From Pseudomonas chlororaphis (GTDB lineage: Bacteria > Pseudomonadota > Gammaproteobacteria > Pseudomonadales > Pseudomonadaceae), in assembly GCF_003731765.1 (NCBI RefSeq), contig NZ_MOAL01000004.1, positions 248,001 to 312,000 on the forward strand: a stretch of DNA of 64,000 nucleotides. Reading direction: 5' to 3'. How positions within the stretch are numbered: the stretch's first letter is position 1; the number at the start of each line of letters is the position of its first letter. The translations under genes were made by a program, and so were the position numbers. Shown piece by piece: positions 29,185 to 37,701 of the stretch. The notes below the pieces were generated by a model, which saw only the letters and a list, made by a program, of their open reading frames with translations, made no database searches and had not been told where the DNA came from.

Positions 29185-29628
29185 TCACTCGGTGCGCTCC
29201 CAGTCGCCGCCGATCAAGTCTTCCAGGGTTTGCGCCACGGAGGTTTTAAAGGCGCCAGCCTGGCCGGCGTCGTAGGCGGTTTTCCACACCTGGTAACCCT
29301 CGTTGAAGTCGGGGATTTCCTTGGCCGTGCCTACTTGCCGGGTGACGCTGTGTTCTACGGCACTGGCGCGAAAGGGCAGGTGTGGCAGGTCGGTGAACGG
29401 CTGACCATCGACCGGGTTGAGCATCCGGATGCCATCGACCCGGATGTGCACCACTTCGCCCAGGTCCGGGTACTGCTCGACTTTCAGAATGGTCAGGGTC
29501 GAGGCGTTTTCCCCGGGGCGGTTTTCATAGGCCCAGATGTCGCCCACCTTCAGGGGTTGTCCGCCTTGGGCGGCGCAGGTGGTGAGCAGCACGCCGGAAC
29601 CCAGCAGGCGCTTGAACAGTGATTTCAT
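29185..29628 (-). CDS. Exported protein of unknown function
   Basis: The 147-residue product has an N-terminal signal-like segment (MKSLFKRLLGSGVLLTTCAAQG) with a possible lipidation cysteine at residue 18 in an atypical context. The mature part (VGDIWAYENRPGENASTLTILKVEQYPDLGEVVHIRVDGI) looks like a compact beta-rich domain. AAGGAAG before the ATG at 29628 decides the start. It is divergent from dgoK. I recognise no family. Confidence 0.68.
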   Translation of the reverse strand: MKSLFKRLLGSGVLLTTCAAQGGQPLKVGDIWAYENRPGENASTLTILKVEQYPDLGEVVHIRVDGIRMLNPVDGQPFTDLPHLPFRASAVEHSVTRQVGTAKEIPDFNEGYQVWKTAYDAGQAGAFKTSVAQTLEDLIGGDWERTE

Positions 29629-29718
29629 GGTTCTTCCTTGAGGGATGGGGAGTTCAGTCCGGCATTCTAATGGCCTGCTACGAGCAGTGCGCGATTTTGA
29701 TTTGTCCCTATATATGAG

Positions 29719-29763
29719 ACGTAAATTTATATATTGAGATTTTTGTTGCGCCAGGTTTATAGT
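29719..29763 (+). promoter_or_regulatory. dgoK promoter/operator, twin of the SDR promoter
   Basis: -35 TTGAGA (29734-29739), 18-bp spacer and -10 TATAGT (29758-29763) match the SDR promoter at 15047-15076 exactly in hexamers and spacing. The 23 nt at 29719-29741 differ from 15031-15053 at only two positions. The start-codon contexts also match (GGTGAAGCGATGCAG here). Confidence 0.78.
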
Positions 29764-29817
29764 CGCCGCCATCAGCTCTTACGCACTCACTGCTAAAAAC
29801 AACTCACAGGTGAAGCG

Positions 29818-30813
29818 ATGCAGGCGCAACTGATTGCCCTCGATTGGGGGACGACCTCCCTTCGTGCATACAAACTCGGGGCCGCAGGCGCGGTGCTGGA
29901 ACAGCGCACGCTGACCTTCGGCATCATGCAACTGCCCAAGGCTGCGCGGATGCTTCTCGGCCAGGAATGCGCTGACGGTTTCGAGCTGGCCTTCGATGAG
30001 GCCTGTGGCGATTGGCTGGATGCCCAGCCCGACCTGCCGGTGATTGCCTGCGGCATGGTGGGCAGCGCCCAGGGCTGGCGCGAGGCGAGTTACTGCGCGA
30101 CGCCGGCGGATGTGGCCGAGCTGGGCCAGGCCCTGGTCACGGTCCGCAGTCTGTGCGGCGTCGACCTGCACATCGTGCCGGGGGTGATCCAGCGTTCGCG
30201 CTTGCCCAATGTGATGCGCGGTGAAGAAACCCAAGTGCTCGGCGCCCTGCGGAGCCTGCCCGCCGCCGCGCTGGACAACCTGTTGATCGGCCTGCCCGGC
30301 AGCCACTCGAAATGGGTGGAAGTGGACGAAGGCTGCATCGTGCATTTCGATACCTTCATGACCGGCGAGTTGTTTGCCGTGCTCAGTGAACACAGCATCC
30401 TCGGGCGTACTCAGCACGTCGGCGGCCTGTTCGACGGTGATGCCTTTGATCGCGGGGTGCAGGTGGCGCTGTCGGCCGAGGGTGAAATCGGCCCGCTGTC
30501 GACCATGTTCAGCGCCCGCAGCCTTGGCCTCACTGGCCAGCTCAGTGCGGGTGCGCAGGGGGATTACCTGTCCGGGCTGTTGATCGGCCACGAGCTCTCG
30601 GCCCTGGCCGCCGTGCAGCGCCGCCGGCGCAACAGCGTGCACCTGCCGTCCATCCTGCTTATCGGCAATTCTCAACTTTGTGCCCGCTACAGCCGGGCCC
30701 TTCCAGCCTGCGGTTTTGCCCAGGTGACCCTGGCCGAGCAGGCCACCGAGCGCGGGTTGTGGCAACTGGCCGAAGCGGCCGGGCTGCTCGACCCGGTGCG
30801 CGCCCATTCCTGA
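29818..30813 (+). CDS. dgoK: 2-dehydro-3-deoxygalactonokinase
   Basis: DgoK phosphorylates 2-keto-3-deoxy-galactonate (KDGal) at C6. The 331-residue product begins IALDWGTTSLRAYKL, the ASKHA-fold phosphate loop typical of the family, and contains GSAQGWREASY, PGVIQ, RGEETQVLG and the glycine-rich IGLPGSHSKWVEV. It is first in a dgoK-dgoA-dgoD order, behind a well-formed promoter. Gaps to the next genes are 12 and 47 nt. Confidence 0.93.
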   Translation: MQAQLIALDWGTTSLRAYKLGAAGAVLEQRTLTFGIMQLPKAARMLLGQECADGFELAFDEACGDWLDAQPDLPVIACGMVGSAQGWREASYCATPADVAELGQALVTVRSLCGVDLHIVPGVIQRSRLPNVMRGEETQVLGALRSLPAAALDNLLIGLPGSHSKWVEVDEGCIVHFDTFMTGELFAVLSEHSILGRTQHVGGLFDGDAFDRGVQVALSAEGEIGPLSTMFSARSLGLTGQLSAGAQGDYLSGLLIGHELSALAAVQRRRRNSVHLPSILLIGNSQLCARYSRALPACGFAQVTLAEQATERGLWQLAEAAGLLDPVRAHS

Positions 30814-30825
30814 ACGAGGTTCGAC

Positions 30826-31446
30826 ATGCTCAAGCAAGCACTGGCACACAACGGCCTGGTGGCGATTCTTCGGGGGCTGCATCCGTCACAGGCCGAGGCC
30901 ATCGGTGCGGTGTTGTACCGCGCGGGCTTTCGGGTCATCGAGGTGCCGCTCAATTCCCCGGAACCCTATGACAGCATCCGCATCCTGCGCAGCAGCCTGC
31001 CTGCCGATTGCCTGATCGGGGCCGGTACAGTGCTGACCCCGGAGCAGGTGCACCAGGTCAAGGCCGCGGGTGGGCAAGTGATCGTGATGCCCCACAGCGA
31101 CCCCTTGGTGCTGCGGGCAGCCAAGGCGGCGGGGCTGTTTCTGTCCCCCGGCGTGGCCACCCCCACCGAGGCTTTCGCCGCGCTGGCCGAAGGCGCCGAT
31201 GTGTTGAAGATGTTCCCCGCCGAGCAAATGGGCCCGGCGGTGGTCAAGGCCTGGCTTGCGGTGTTGCCGGCGGGCACGGTGTTGCTGCCGGTGGGCGGCA
31301 TTACCCCGGACAACATGGCAGTGTTCGTCGAAGCCGGGGTCAAAGGCTTTGGCTTGGGCTCGGGGCTGTTCAAGCCGGGGCTGAGTGTGGAACAAGTGGC
31401 GCTGCGCGCCGAGGCCTATGTTGCGGCCTGGAAAACATTGGCCTGA
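30826..31446 (+). CDS. dgoA: 2-dehydro-3-deoxy-6-phosphogalactonate aldolase
   Basis: This class I aldolase splits KDPGal into pyruvate and glyceraldehyde-3-phosphate. The 206-residue product shows the KDPG-aldolase fold motifs: NGLVAILRGLHP, Glu in RVIEVPLNSPEP, GAGTVL, and the Schiff-base lysine in DVLKMFPAE. It lies between dgoK and dgoD in the same operon. Confidence 0.94.
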   Translation: MLKQALAHNGLVAILRGLHPSQAEAIGAVLYRAGFRVIEVPLNSPEPYDSIRILRSSLPADCLIGAGTVLTPEQVHQVKAAGGQVIVMPHSDPLVLRAAKAAGLFLSPGVATPTEAFAALAEGADVLKMFPAEQMGPAVVKAWLAVLPAGTVLLPVGGITPDNMAVFVEAGVKGFGLGSGLFKPGLSVEQVALRAEAYVAAWKTLA

Positions 31447-31493
31447 GACGTCCTGGCGCTTGCGGGCGCTGCATCCAATAAGAGAGACCAACG

Positions 31494-32642
31494 ATGAAAA
31501 TCACCAAACTGACCACCTTTATCGTGCCGCCGCGCTGGTGTTTCCTCAAAGTCGAAACCGACCAGGGCGTGACCGGTTGGGGCGAACCGGTGGTGGAAGG
31601 GCGGGCGCACACCGTGGCGGCGGGGGTCGAGGAACTGAGCGACTACCTGATCGGCAAGGACCCGCGCAACATCGAAGACATCTGGACCGTGCTCTATCGC
31701 GGCGGCTTCTACCGGGGCGGCGCGGTGCACATGAGTGCCCTGGCCGGTATCGACCAGGCGCTGTGGGACATCAAGGGCAAAGCCTTGGGTGTGTCGGTCA
31801 GTGATCTGTTGGGGGGGCAGGTGCGGGACAAGATCCGCGTGTATTCGTGGATCGGCGGTGATCGCCCGGCGGACACTGCGCGGGCCGCCAAAGAGGCGGT
31901 GGCGCGTGGGTTTACCGCGGTGAAAATGAATGGCACCGAAGAGCTGCAGTTTCTCGACACCTTCGACAAGGTCGACCTGGCCCTGGCTAACGTCGCGGCA
32001 GTACGCGATGCGGTGGGGCCGAACGTGGGGATTGGCGTGGACTTCCATGGCCGGGTGCACAAGCCCATGGCCAAGGTGCTGATGAAGGAGCTCGACCCCT
32101 ACAAACTGATGTTTATCGAGGAGCCGGTGCTCAGCGAAAACTACGAAGCGCTCAAGGAGCTGGCGCCGTTGACCAGCACGCCGATTGCCTTGGGGGAGCG
32201 GCTGTTCTCGCGCTGGGATTTCAAGCGGGTGCTCAGCGAGGGGTACGTGGACATCATCCAGCCGGATGCGTCCCACGCGGGTGGCATCACTGAAACCCGC
32301 AAGATCGCCAACATGGCCGAAGCCTATGACGTGGCTCTGGCCCTGCATTGCCCCCTGGGGCCCATCGCTTTGGCGGCCTGCCTGCAACTGGATGCGGTGT
32401 GCTACAACGCCTTTATCCAGGAGCAGAGCCTGGGTATCCACTACAACGAGAGCAACGACCTGCTGGATTACGTCAAGGATCCGCGGGTGTTTGATTACGA
32501 CAAAGGCTACGTGAAGATCCCCAATGGTCCGGGCCTGGGGATCGAGATCAACGAGGAATACGTCATCGAACGCGCCGCCATTGGCCACCGCTGGCGCAAC
32601 CCGATCTGGCGCCATGCCGACGGCAGTTTCGCCGAATGGTAA
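31494..32642 (+). CDS. dgoD: D-galactonate dehydratase
   Basis: DgoD dehydrates D-galactonate to KDGal. The 382-residue enolase-superfamily protein starts [23 protein letters not shown] and shows the metal ligands in [14 protein letters not shown] and ALGERL, the acid/base pair region [12 protein letters not shown], and [14 protein letters not shown]. The length equals that of the E. coli enzyme. A REP array follows immediately after the stop codon. Confidence 0.95.
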   Translation: MKITKLTTFIVPPRWCFLKVETDQGVTGWGEPVVEGRAHTVAAGVEELSDYLIGKDPRNIEDIWTVLYRGGFYRGGAVHMSALAGIDQALWDIKGKALGVSVSDLLGGQVRDKIRVYSWIGGDRPADTARAAKEAVARGFTAVKMNGTEELQFLDTFDKVDLALANVAAVRDAVGPNVGIGVDFHGRVHKPMAKVLMKELDPYKLMFIEEPVLSENYEALKELAPLTSTPIALGERLFSRWDFKRVLSEGYVDIIQPDASHAGGITETRKIANMAEAYDVALALHCPLGPIALAACLQLDAVCYNAFIQEQSLGIHYNESNDLLDYVKDPRVFDYDKGYVKIPNGPGLGIEINEEYVIERAAIGHRWRNPIWRHADGSFAEW

Positions 32643-32940
32643 CCCCCTCGCCGGCGACAGAGCCTTGAGGCTTGCGGCGCTGCTGAAATCGCCATCGCTG
32701 GCAAGCCAGCTCCTACACAAAGCCTCACGGCCGTACCCTTGTAGGAGCCGGCTCGCCGGCGATTGGACCTTGAGGCTTGCGGCGCTGCTGAAATCGCCAT
32801 CGCTGGCAAGCCAGCTCCTACACAAAGCCTCACCGCCGTACCCTTGTAGGAGCCGGCTCGCCGGCGATAGAGCCTTGAAGCTTGAAGCTTGCAGCTTTCG
32901 GCGCTCTTGAACTCGCCATCGCGAGCAAGTTGTAGTCCTG
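32643..32940. repeat. Tandem 105-bp repeat array containing paired REP elements
   Basis: Two consecutive 105-bp units (starting at 32663 and 32768) are nearly identical, and a third begins at 32873 but degenerates. Each unit contains two REP-type elements in opposite orientation, at 32696-32716 / 32741-32762 and 32801-32821 / 32846-32867, with cores CTGGCAAGCCAGCTCCTAC and GTAGGAGCCGGCTCGCCGGC. A partial REP (32647-32657) abuts the dgoD stop. This is a typical Pseudomonas BIME-like array; it fills the gap between dgoD and the IclR gene. Confidence 0.88.
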
Positions 32941-32990
32941 ACCGGCGGGCGACCATAATGCCGCCGGTTCTCTCCCTCAGAAGGCTGGAT

Positions 32991-33794
32991 ATGCAGGACG
33001 ATTCCCCCAAGACCGCCAAGGATGCCGCCCCCACCGGTACCCAGACACTGCTCCGGGGCCTGGGCGTGGTCCAGGCCGTGGCCAGCGGTGCCCGTGACCT
33101 CAAGGAGATCGCCCGGCTGATCGGCACCACCCGTAGCACCACCCATCGCCTGGCCAGTTGCCTGGTGGAGGAGCGCTACCTGCGGGTGGTGCCGCAAGTG
33201 GGCTACCTGCTGGGGCCGAAGCTGATCGAACTGGGTTTCCAGGCACGGGAAGCGCTGCCCCTGGTGACCCTGGCCACACCGTTTCTGGACGAGCTCTCGG
33301 CCCTGACCGGCGACACCATTCACCTGGCGATCCGTGAAGACGACGACGTGTTGTACCTGCACAAGAACCCGGGGCGTAACGGCCCGGAAATGCGTTCGCG
33401 GGTTGGTCATCGCATGCCGTTGGCGCGCACCGGGATCGGCAAGGCCTTGATGCTGGACGATGGGGTCGAGGATTGGCGCCGGCTGTATCAGATCAGCCTG
33501 CCGGTGGGGGGCAAGAATGCGTTGTGGCCGGACCACGTGGAGCCGACATGGGAGCAGTTCCAGCAGCGCATGCTGGAGTACGTCAAGGGGGGCTACGCCT
33601 TCGACCTGGAAGACAACGAACCGTCGATCCGCTGTGTGGCGGCACCGGTGCGTGATGCCAGCGGCGCGATCGTCGCCGGCATCAGTATCGCCAGTACCTT
33701 GCCTTATATGCCCCTGGAGAAAATGGCCGAGCTGATCCCCCTGGTGAAGCAGGTGACCGCTCGGCTGTCCGCAGAGTTGGGCGCCAAGGCCTGA
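32991..33794 (+). CDS. IclR-family transcriptional regulator
   Basis: The 267-residue product has an N-terminal winged HTH (QTLLRGLGVVQAVASGARDLKEIARLIGTTRSTTHRLASCLVEERYLRV, about 16-65) and the IclR effector domain (GDTIHLAIREDDDVLYLHKNPGRNGPEMRSRVG.RMPLARTGIGKALM, then SIRCVAAPVRDASGAIVAGISIAS). The ATG at 32991 has AAGG upstream. It follows dgoD across the REP array, so it may regulate the dgo operon, but an FCD-GntR regulator at 13375 is a competing candidate. Confidence 0.87.
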   Translation: MQDDSPKTAKDAAPTGTQTLLRGLGVVQAVASGARDLKEIARLIGTTRSTTHRLASCLVEERYLRVVPQVGYLLGPKLIELGFQAREALPLVTLATPFLDELSALTGDTIHLAIREDDDVLYLHKNPGRNGPEMRSRVGHRMPLARTGIGKALMLDDGVEDWRRLYQISLPVGGKNALWPDHVEPTWEQFQQRMLEYVKGGYAFDLEDNEPSIRCVAAPVRDASGAIVAGISIASTLPYMPLEKMAELIPLVKQVTARLSAELGAKA

Positions 33795-33795
33795 A

Positions 33796-34848
33796 TCAGA
33801 CCTTGAGGGTGGCCATGTCGATGACGAAACGGTACTTCACGTCGCCGTTGATCATGCGGGTGTAAGCCTCGTTGATGTGGCGGATGTCGAGCATCTCGAT
33901 GTCGCAGGTGATGTTGTGCTCGGCGCAGAAATCCAGGACTTCCTGGGTTTCGGCAATACCGCCGATCAAGGAGCCGGCCAGTACCCGGCGGCTCATCACC
34001 AGCTTGCCGGCGTGCACCGGCGGGTCAACCGGTTCGATCAGGCCCACGAGGATGTGCACGCCGTCAAAGCGCAGGGTGTCCAGGTAAGGGTTGAGGTCGT
34101 GCTGCACCGGAATGGTGTCCAGCAGGAAGTCGAAATGCCCGGCCACGGCCTTCATCTGTTCGGCATCGGTGGAGACGATCACATGGTCGGCACCCTGGCG
34201 ACGGCCTTCCTCGGCCTTGCTCGCCGAGCGAGTGAACAGGGTGACTTCCGCGCCCAGGGCCTTGGCGAACTTGATGCCCATGTGGCCCAGGCCGCCCATG
34301 CCGAGAATCCCGACCTTGTCGCCCGCCTTCACCCCGTAGTGCTTGAGCGGCGAGTAGGTGGTGATGCCGGCGCACAGCAGCGGCGCGGCACTGGCCAGGT
34401 CGAGCTTCTCGGGGATGCGCACCACGAAGTGCTCGCTGACCACGATGCTGTCGGAGTAGCCGCCCATGGTGTTGCTGCCATCGACCCGATCCGGGGTGGC
34501 GTAGGTCATGGTCGGGCCTTCCAGGCAGTACTGCTCCAGGTCCGATTGGCAGGCGGCGCATTGGCGGCACGAGTCCACCATGCAGCCGACGCCCACCAGG
34601 TCGCCCACCTTGTGCGCGGTGACGCTGGCGCCGACGGCCGTGACTTTGCCGACAATCTCGTGGCCCGGCATCAAGGGATAGACGGCGATCCCCCATTCGT
34701 TGCGTGCCTGGTGAATGTCGGAGTGGCACACGCCGCAGTAGAGGATCTCGATGGCGACGTCATCGGCACGTGGGCTGCGACGCTGGAAACTCATGGGGGC
34801 GAGGGGAGTGGTGGCCGACTGGGCGGCATAACCGATGGCGGTGTACAT
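33796..34848 (-). CDS. Zinc-dependent NAD(P) alcohol dehydrogenase (cinnamyl-alcohol/YahK type)
   Basis: The 350-residue medium-chain dehydrogenase has the catalytic zinc ligands in YCGVCHSDIHQARNEWG and PLMPGHEIVG, the structural-zinc cysteines in CMVDSCRQCAACQSDLEQYC, and the NADP motif GILGMGGLGHMGIKFAKALG. It belongs to the CAD-like group that reduces a broad range of aldehydes. The stop codons of this gene and the IclR gene are 1 nt apart and convergent. A divergent AraC-type regulator probably controls it. Confidence 0.9.
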   Translation of the reverse strand: MYTAIGYAAQSATTPLAPMSFQRRSPRADDVAIEILYCGVCHSDIHQARNEWGIAVYPLMPGHEIVGKVTAVGASVTAHKVGDLVGVGCMVDSCRQCAACQSDLEQYCLEGPTMTYATPDRVDGSNTMGGYSDSIVVSEHFVVRIPEKLDLASAAPLLCAGITTYSPLKHYGVKAGDKVGILGMGGLGHMGIKFAKALGAEVTLFTRSASKAEEGRRQGADHVIVSTDAEQMKAVAGHFDFLLDTIPVQHDLNPYLDTLRFDGVHILVGLIEPVDPPVHAGKLVMSRRVLAGSLIGGIAETQEVLDFCAEHNITCDIEMLDIRHINEAYTRMINGDVKYRFVIDMATLKV

Positions 34849-34964
34849 GAAGAACCTCGCAAAAGCGCTGAAAAGTGAGGCGGGCCATTTTCCCCATCGC
34901 GCCGGGGTGCGGCCATGGCGATTGCTCCGAGTCTTATGCCTAAAGCTCCGGGGGAGCCGCTGAA

Positions 34965-35044
34965 AGCGGCAAGCGACAAGCTGCAGGCTATAAACTGTGT
35001 GCCCACGCTCGCCGCTTGCGACTCACCGCTTGTAGCTTGCCGCT
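34965..35044. repeat. Interrupted inverted repeat between the alcohol dehydrogenase and AraC genes
   Basis: AGCGGCAAGCGACAAGC (34965-34981) and GCTTGTAGCTTGCCGCT (35028-35044) are inverted with one mismatch, 46 nt apart. The sequence resembles a small dispersed repeat family of Pseudomonas intergenic regions and is related to the AAGCTTGAAGCTTGCAGC tail of the REP array. It sits in the divergent promoter region. Confidence 0.5.
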
Positions 35045-35068
35045 CTCCACAATCCGAGAAGTGCTCCA

Positions 35069-35959
35069 ATGCTTTTGACCCGCCATGTCGACGCCAACGC
35101 CACGCTGGTTTCTCTGATCGAGGGGCTGACGCCCTGCGATGGTTTCTCGTCAACCCATTTGCCGGGCGTGCAGGTGCTGCGTGCCAGTTGCGACGTGGCG
35201 CGGGGGCCGCAGATCTACGAGCCGAGCCTGATGATCGTGGCCCAGGGCAGCAAGGTCGCGTACCTGGGCCCGCGCACCTTGGAATATGGCGCCGGGCACT
35301 ACTTGATCCAGGCGATGCCGGTGCCCTTCGAATGCGAGACCTTTGCCTTGCCCAATGCACCCTTGCTGGGGGTGACCGTGGGCATTGATCGGGTGGTGTT
35401 GGGGGAGTTGGTAATGGCCATGGGCATTCAGGCCGGGCCACCGCCGGCGGCGCAGACCCTGGAGTCGATGAGTTCGGTGGTGCTGGATGACGCCATGCGC
35501 GGCTGCGTCGAGCGGCTGTTGCAGTGTTTGCACGATCCGCTGGAGAGCCGGATCCTGGGGCCGGCGCGGGTCCGGGAATTACTGTTCACCGCGTTGCGTG
35601 GACCCCAGGCCGATGTATTGCGGGCGTTGGTGGAGCAGCAGGGGCAGTTTTCCCGGGTGGCGACGTCGTTGAGCCATCTGCACGCCCATTACGCCGAACC
35701 CTTGAACATCGAAACCCTGGCGGGTTATGCGCACATGAGTGCCTCGACCTTTCATGAGCATTTCAAGCGCTGCACCTTGCTGTCGCCGGTGCAGTACCTC
35801 AAGCGCTTGCGGCTGCTCAAGGCCCAGCAGTTGCTGCTGGTGGACGGCATGGGCGTGGCACAGGCGGCGCACAGCGTGGGCTACCAGAGCACCTCGCAGT
35901 TCAGCCGCGAGTACAAACGTTATTTCGAGCGTAACCCTGGGGAAGAGCGCGCGGCCTGA
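35069..35959 (+). CDS. AraC-family regulator
   Basis: The 296-residue product has the AraC N-terminal cupin-like ligand domain (YEPSLMIVAQGSKVAYLGPRTLEYGAGHYLIQAMPVPFE) and a C-terminal double HTH (LNIETLAGYAHMSASTFHEHFKRCTLLSPVQYLKRLRLLKAQQLLL.... AAHSVGYQSTSQFSREYKRYF). This architecture is the one that often activates an adjacent alcohol or aldehyde dehydrogenase gene, as the divergent layout here suggests. Confidence 0.9.
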   Translation: MLLTRHVDANATLVSLIEGLTPCDGFSSTHLPGVQVLRASCDVARGPQIYEPSLMIVAQGSKVAYLGPRTLEYGAGHYLIQAMPVPFECETFALPNAPLLGVTVGIDRVVLGELVMAMGIQAGPPPAAQTLESMSSVVLDDAMRGCVERLLQCLHDPLESRILGPARVRELLFTALRGPQADVLRALVEQQGQFSRVATSLSHLHAHYAEPLNIETLAGYAHMSASTFHEHFKRCTLLSPVQYLKRLRLLKAQQLLLVDGMGVAQAAHSVGYQSTSQFSREYKRYFERNPGEERAA

Positions 35960-35992
35960 GCCTGCCGTTGCGCTTCAACAAATTGCACGTAT

Positions 35993-36018
35993 AAAAAAGG
36001 CCCCCATATAGGGGGCCT
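35993..36018 (-). terminator. Terminator of etfD
   Basis: On the minus strand, a GGCCCCC / GGGGGCC hairpin with a short AT loop is followed by six T. It lies 19 nt beyond the etfD stop codon and can also limit readthrough from the AraC gene. Confidence 0.85.
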
Positions 36019-36036
36019 CTCTTGGACGGTGGCGAC

Positions 36037-37701
36037 TTACATGTTCGGGTAAGTCGGCCCGCCTGCACCTTCCGGGGTGACCCAGGTGATGTTCTGCGAA
36101 GGGTCCTTGATGTCACAGGTCTTGCAGTGCACGCAGTTCTGGGCGTTGATCTGGAAGCGCTTCTCGCCGTCTTCCTTGGTGATCACTTCATACACACCGG
36201 CCGGGCAATAGCGCTGGGCAGGCTCATCGTACAGCGGCAGGTTTTTCCCAATAGGGATACTTGGGTCGGTCAGCTTCAGGTGGCACGGCTGTTCTTCTTC
36301 GTGGTTGGTACCAGAGATGAACACCGAGCTGAGTTTGTCGAAGCTGAGTTTGCCGTCGGGTTTCGGGTAGTCGATCTTCTTGCACTCGACCGCCGGCTTC
36401 AGGCACGCGAAGTCTGGCTTGGTGTCATGCAGGGTAAACGGCAGTTTGCCGCCGAAGAGGTTCTGGTCCACCCAGTTGAAACCGCCGCCGACGATAGCGC
36501 CGAACTTGTGGATCGCCGGGCCGAAGTTGCGGCTGGCGAACAGTTCTTCATACAGCCAACTGGCTTTGAAACCATCAACGTAAGCGGTCAGTTCATCAGC
36601 GCCTTCGGAACCGGCGAACAGCGCATCGGCCACTGCATCGGCCGCGAGCATGCCGGACTTCATGGCGGTGTGGCTGCCCTTGATCTTGGCGAAGTTCAGG
36701 GTGCCCAGGTCGCAACCGATCAGGGCGCCGCCCTTGAATACCATCTTCGGCAGCGAGTTCAGGCCGCCTTTGCAGATGGCGCGGGCGCCGTAGCTGATGC
36801 GCTTGCCGCCTTCCAGGTACTGCTTGAGCACCGGGTGGTGCTTGAGGCGCTGGAATTCGTCGAACGGCGACAGGAACGTATTGCTGTAGGACAGATCGAC
36901 GATCAGGCCGACCACCACCTGGTTGTTTTCCAGGTGATAGAGGAAGGAGCCGCCGGTGTTTTCGTTGCCCATGATCTCCAGCGGCCAGCCGGCGGTGTGG
37001 ACCACCAGGCCCGGTTGGTGCTTGGCCGGATCGATTTCCCAGATTTCCTTCAGGCCGATGCCGTAGTGCTGGGCGTCAGCGTCACTGGCCAGGTTGAAGC
37101 GCTGGATCAGTTGCTTGCCGATGTGGCCACGGCAGCCTTCGGCGAACAGGGTGTATTTGCCGCGCAGTTCCATACCCGGGGTGTAGAGGCCTTCTTTGGG
37201 TTGGCCTTCACGGTCCACGCCCAAGTCGCCGGTGATGATTCCGCGGACCACACCGTTTTCGTCGAACAGGGCTTCCTGGGCGGCGAAGCCCGGGTAGATT
37301 TCCACGCCCAGGTTCTCGGCCTGCTGGGCCAGCCAGCGGCACAGGTTGCCCAGGGAGATGATGTAGTTGCCTTCGTTGTGCATGGTCTTGGGCACAAAGA
37401 AGTCCGGAACCTTGGTGGCGCTCTCGGCGTTGCGCAGCACATAGATGTCATCGCGCTTGACCGGGGTGTTCAACGGCGCGCCAAGTTCTTTCCAGTCCGG
37501 GAAGAGTTCGTTCAGGGCCCGTGGTTCGAACACCGCACCGGACAGGATGTGAGCACCGACTTCGGAGCCTTTCTCGACCACGCAGACGCTGATTTCCTTA
37601 CCGGCTTCGGCGGCCTTCTGCTTCAGTCGGCAGGCGGCGGACAGGCCAGCGGGGCCGGCACCGACGATGACCACGTCGAATTCCATGTATTCGCGTTCCA
37701 C
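36037..37701 (-). CDS. etfD: Electron-transfer flavoprotein:ubiquinone oxidoreductase
   Basis: ETF-QO passes electrons from reduced ETF to ubiquinone at the inner membrane, linking acyl-CoA oxidation to respiration. The 554-residue product has the FAD motif VIVGAGPAGLSAACRL near the N-terminus, the middle GCDLGTLNFAKIKGSHTAMKSGMLAADA, and C-terminal 4Fe-4S cysteines (YCPAGVYEV... NAQNCVHCKTCDIKDPSQNITW). The start is taken as GTG at 37701, because AGGAG lies 8 nt before it; ATG at 37686 lacks such a site. It is divergent from etfBA. Confidence 0.95.
   Translation of the reverse strand: MEREYMEFDVVIVGAGPAGLSAACRLKQKAAEAGKEISVCVVEKGSEVGAHILSGAVFEPRALNELFPDWKELGAPLNTPVKRDDIYVLRNAESATKVPDFFVPKTMHNEGNYIISLGNLCRWLAQQAENLGVEIYPGFAAQEALFDENGVVRGIITGDLGVDREGQPKEGLYTPGMELRGKYTLFAEGCRGHIGKQLIQRFNLASDADAQHYGIGLKEIWEIDPAKHQPGLVVHTAGWPLEIMGNENTGGSFLYHLENNQVVVGLIVDLSYSNTFLSPFDEFQRLKHHPVLKQYLEGGKRISYGARAICKGGLNSLPKMVFKGGALIGCDLGTLNFAKIKGSHTAMKSGMLAADAVADALFAGSEGADELTAYVDGFKASWLYEELFASRNFGPAIHKFGAIVGGGFNWVDQNLFGGKLPFTLHDTKPDFACLKPAVECKKIDYPKPDGKLSFDKLSSVFISGTNHEEEQPCHLKLTDPSIPIGKNLPLYDEPAQRYCPAGVYEVITKEDGEKRFQINAQNCVHCKTCDIKDPSQNITWVTPEGAGGPTYPNM

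Noticed and set aside
32663..32880. Tandem repeats as a CRISPR array
   Set aside because: Units are 105 bp with internal inverted REP pairs and no unique spacers; no cas genes nearby.
31416..33536. 706-codon minus-strand frame across dgoD, the REP array and the IclR gene
   Set aside because: It runs through repeat sequence and opposite to two well-supported genes, with no domain.
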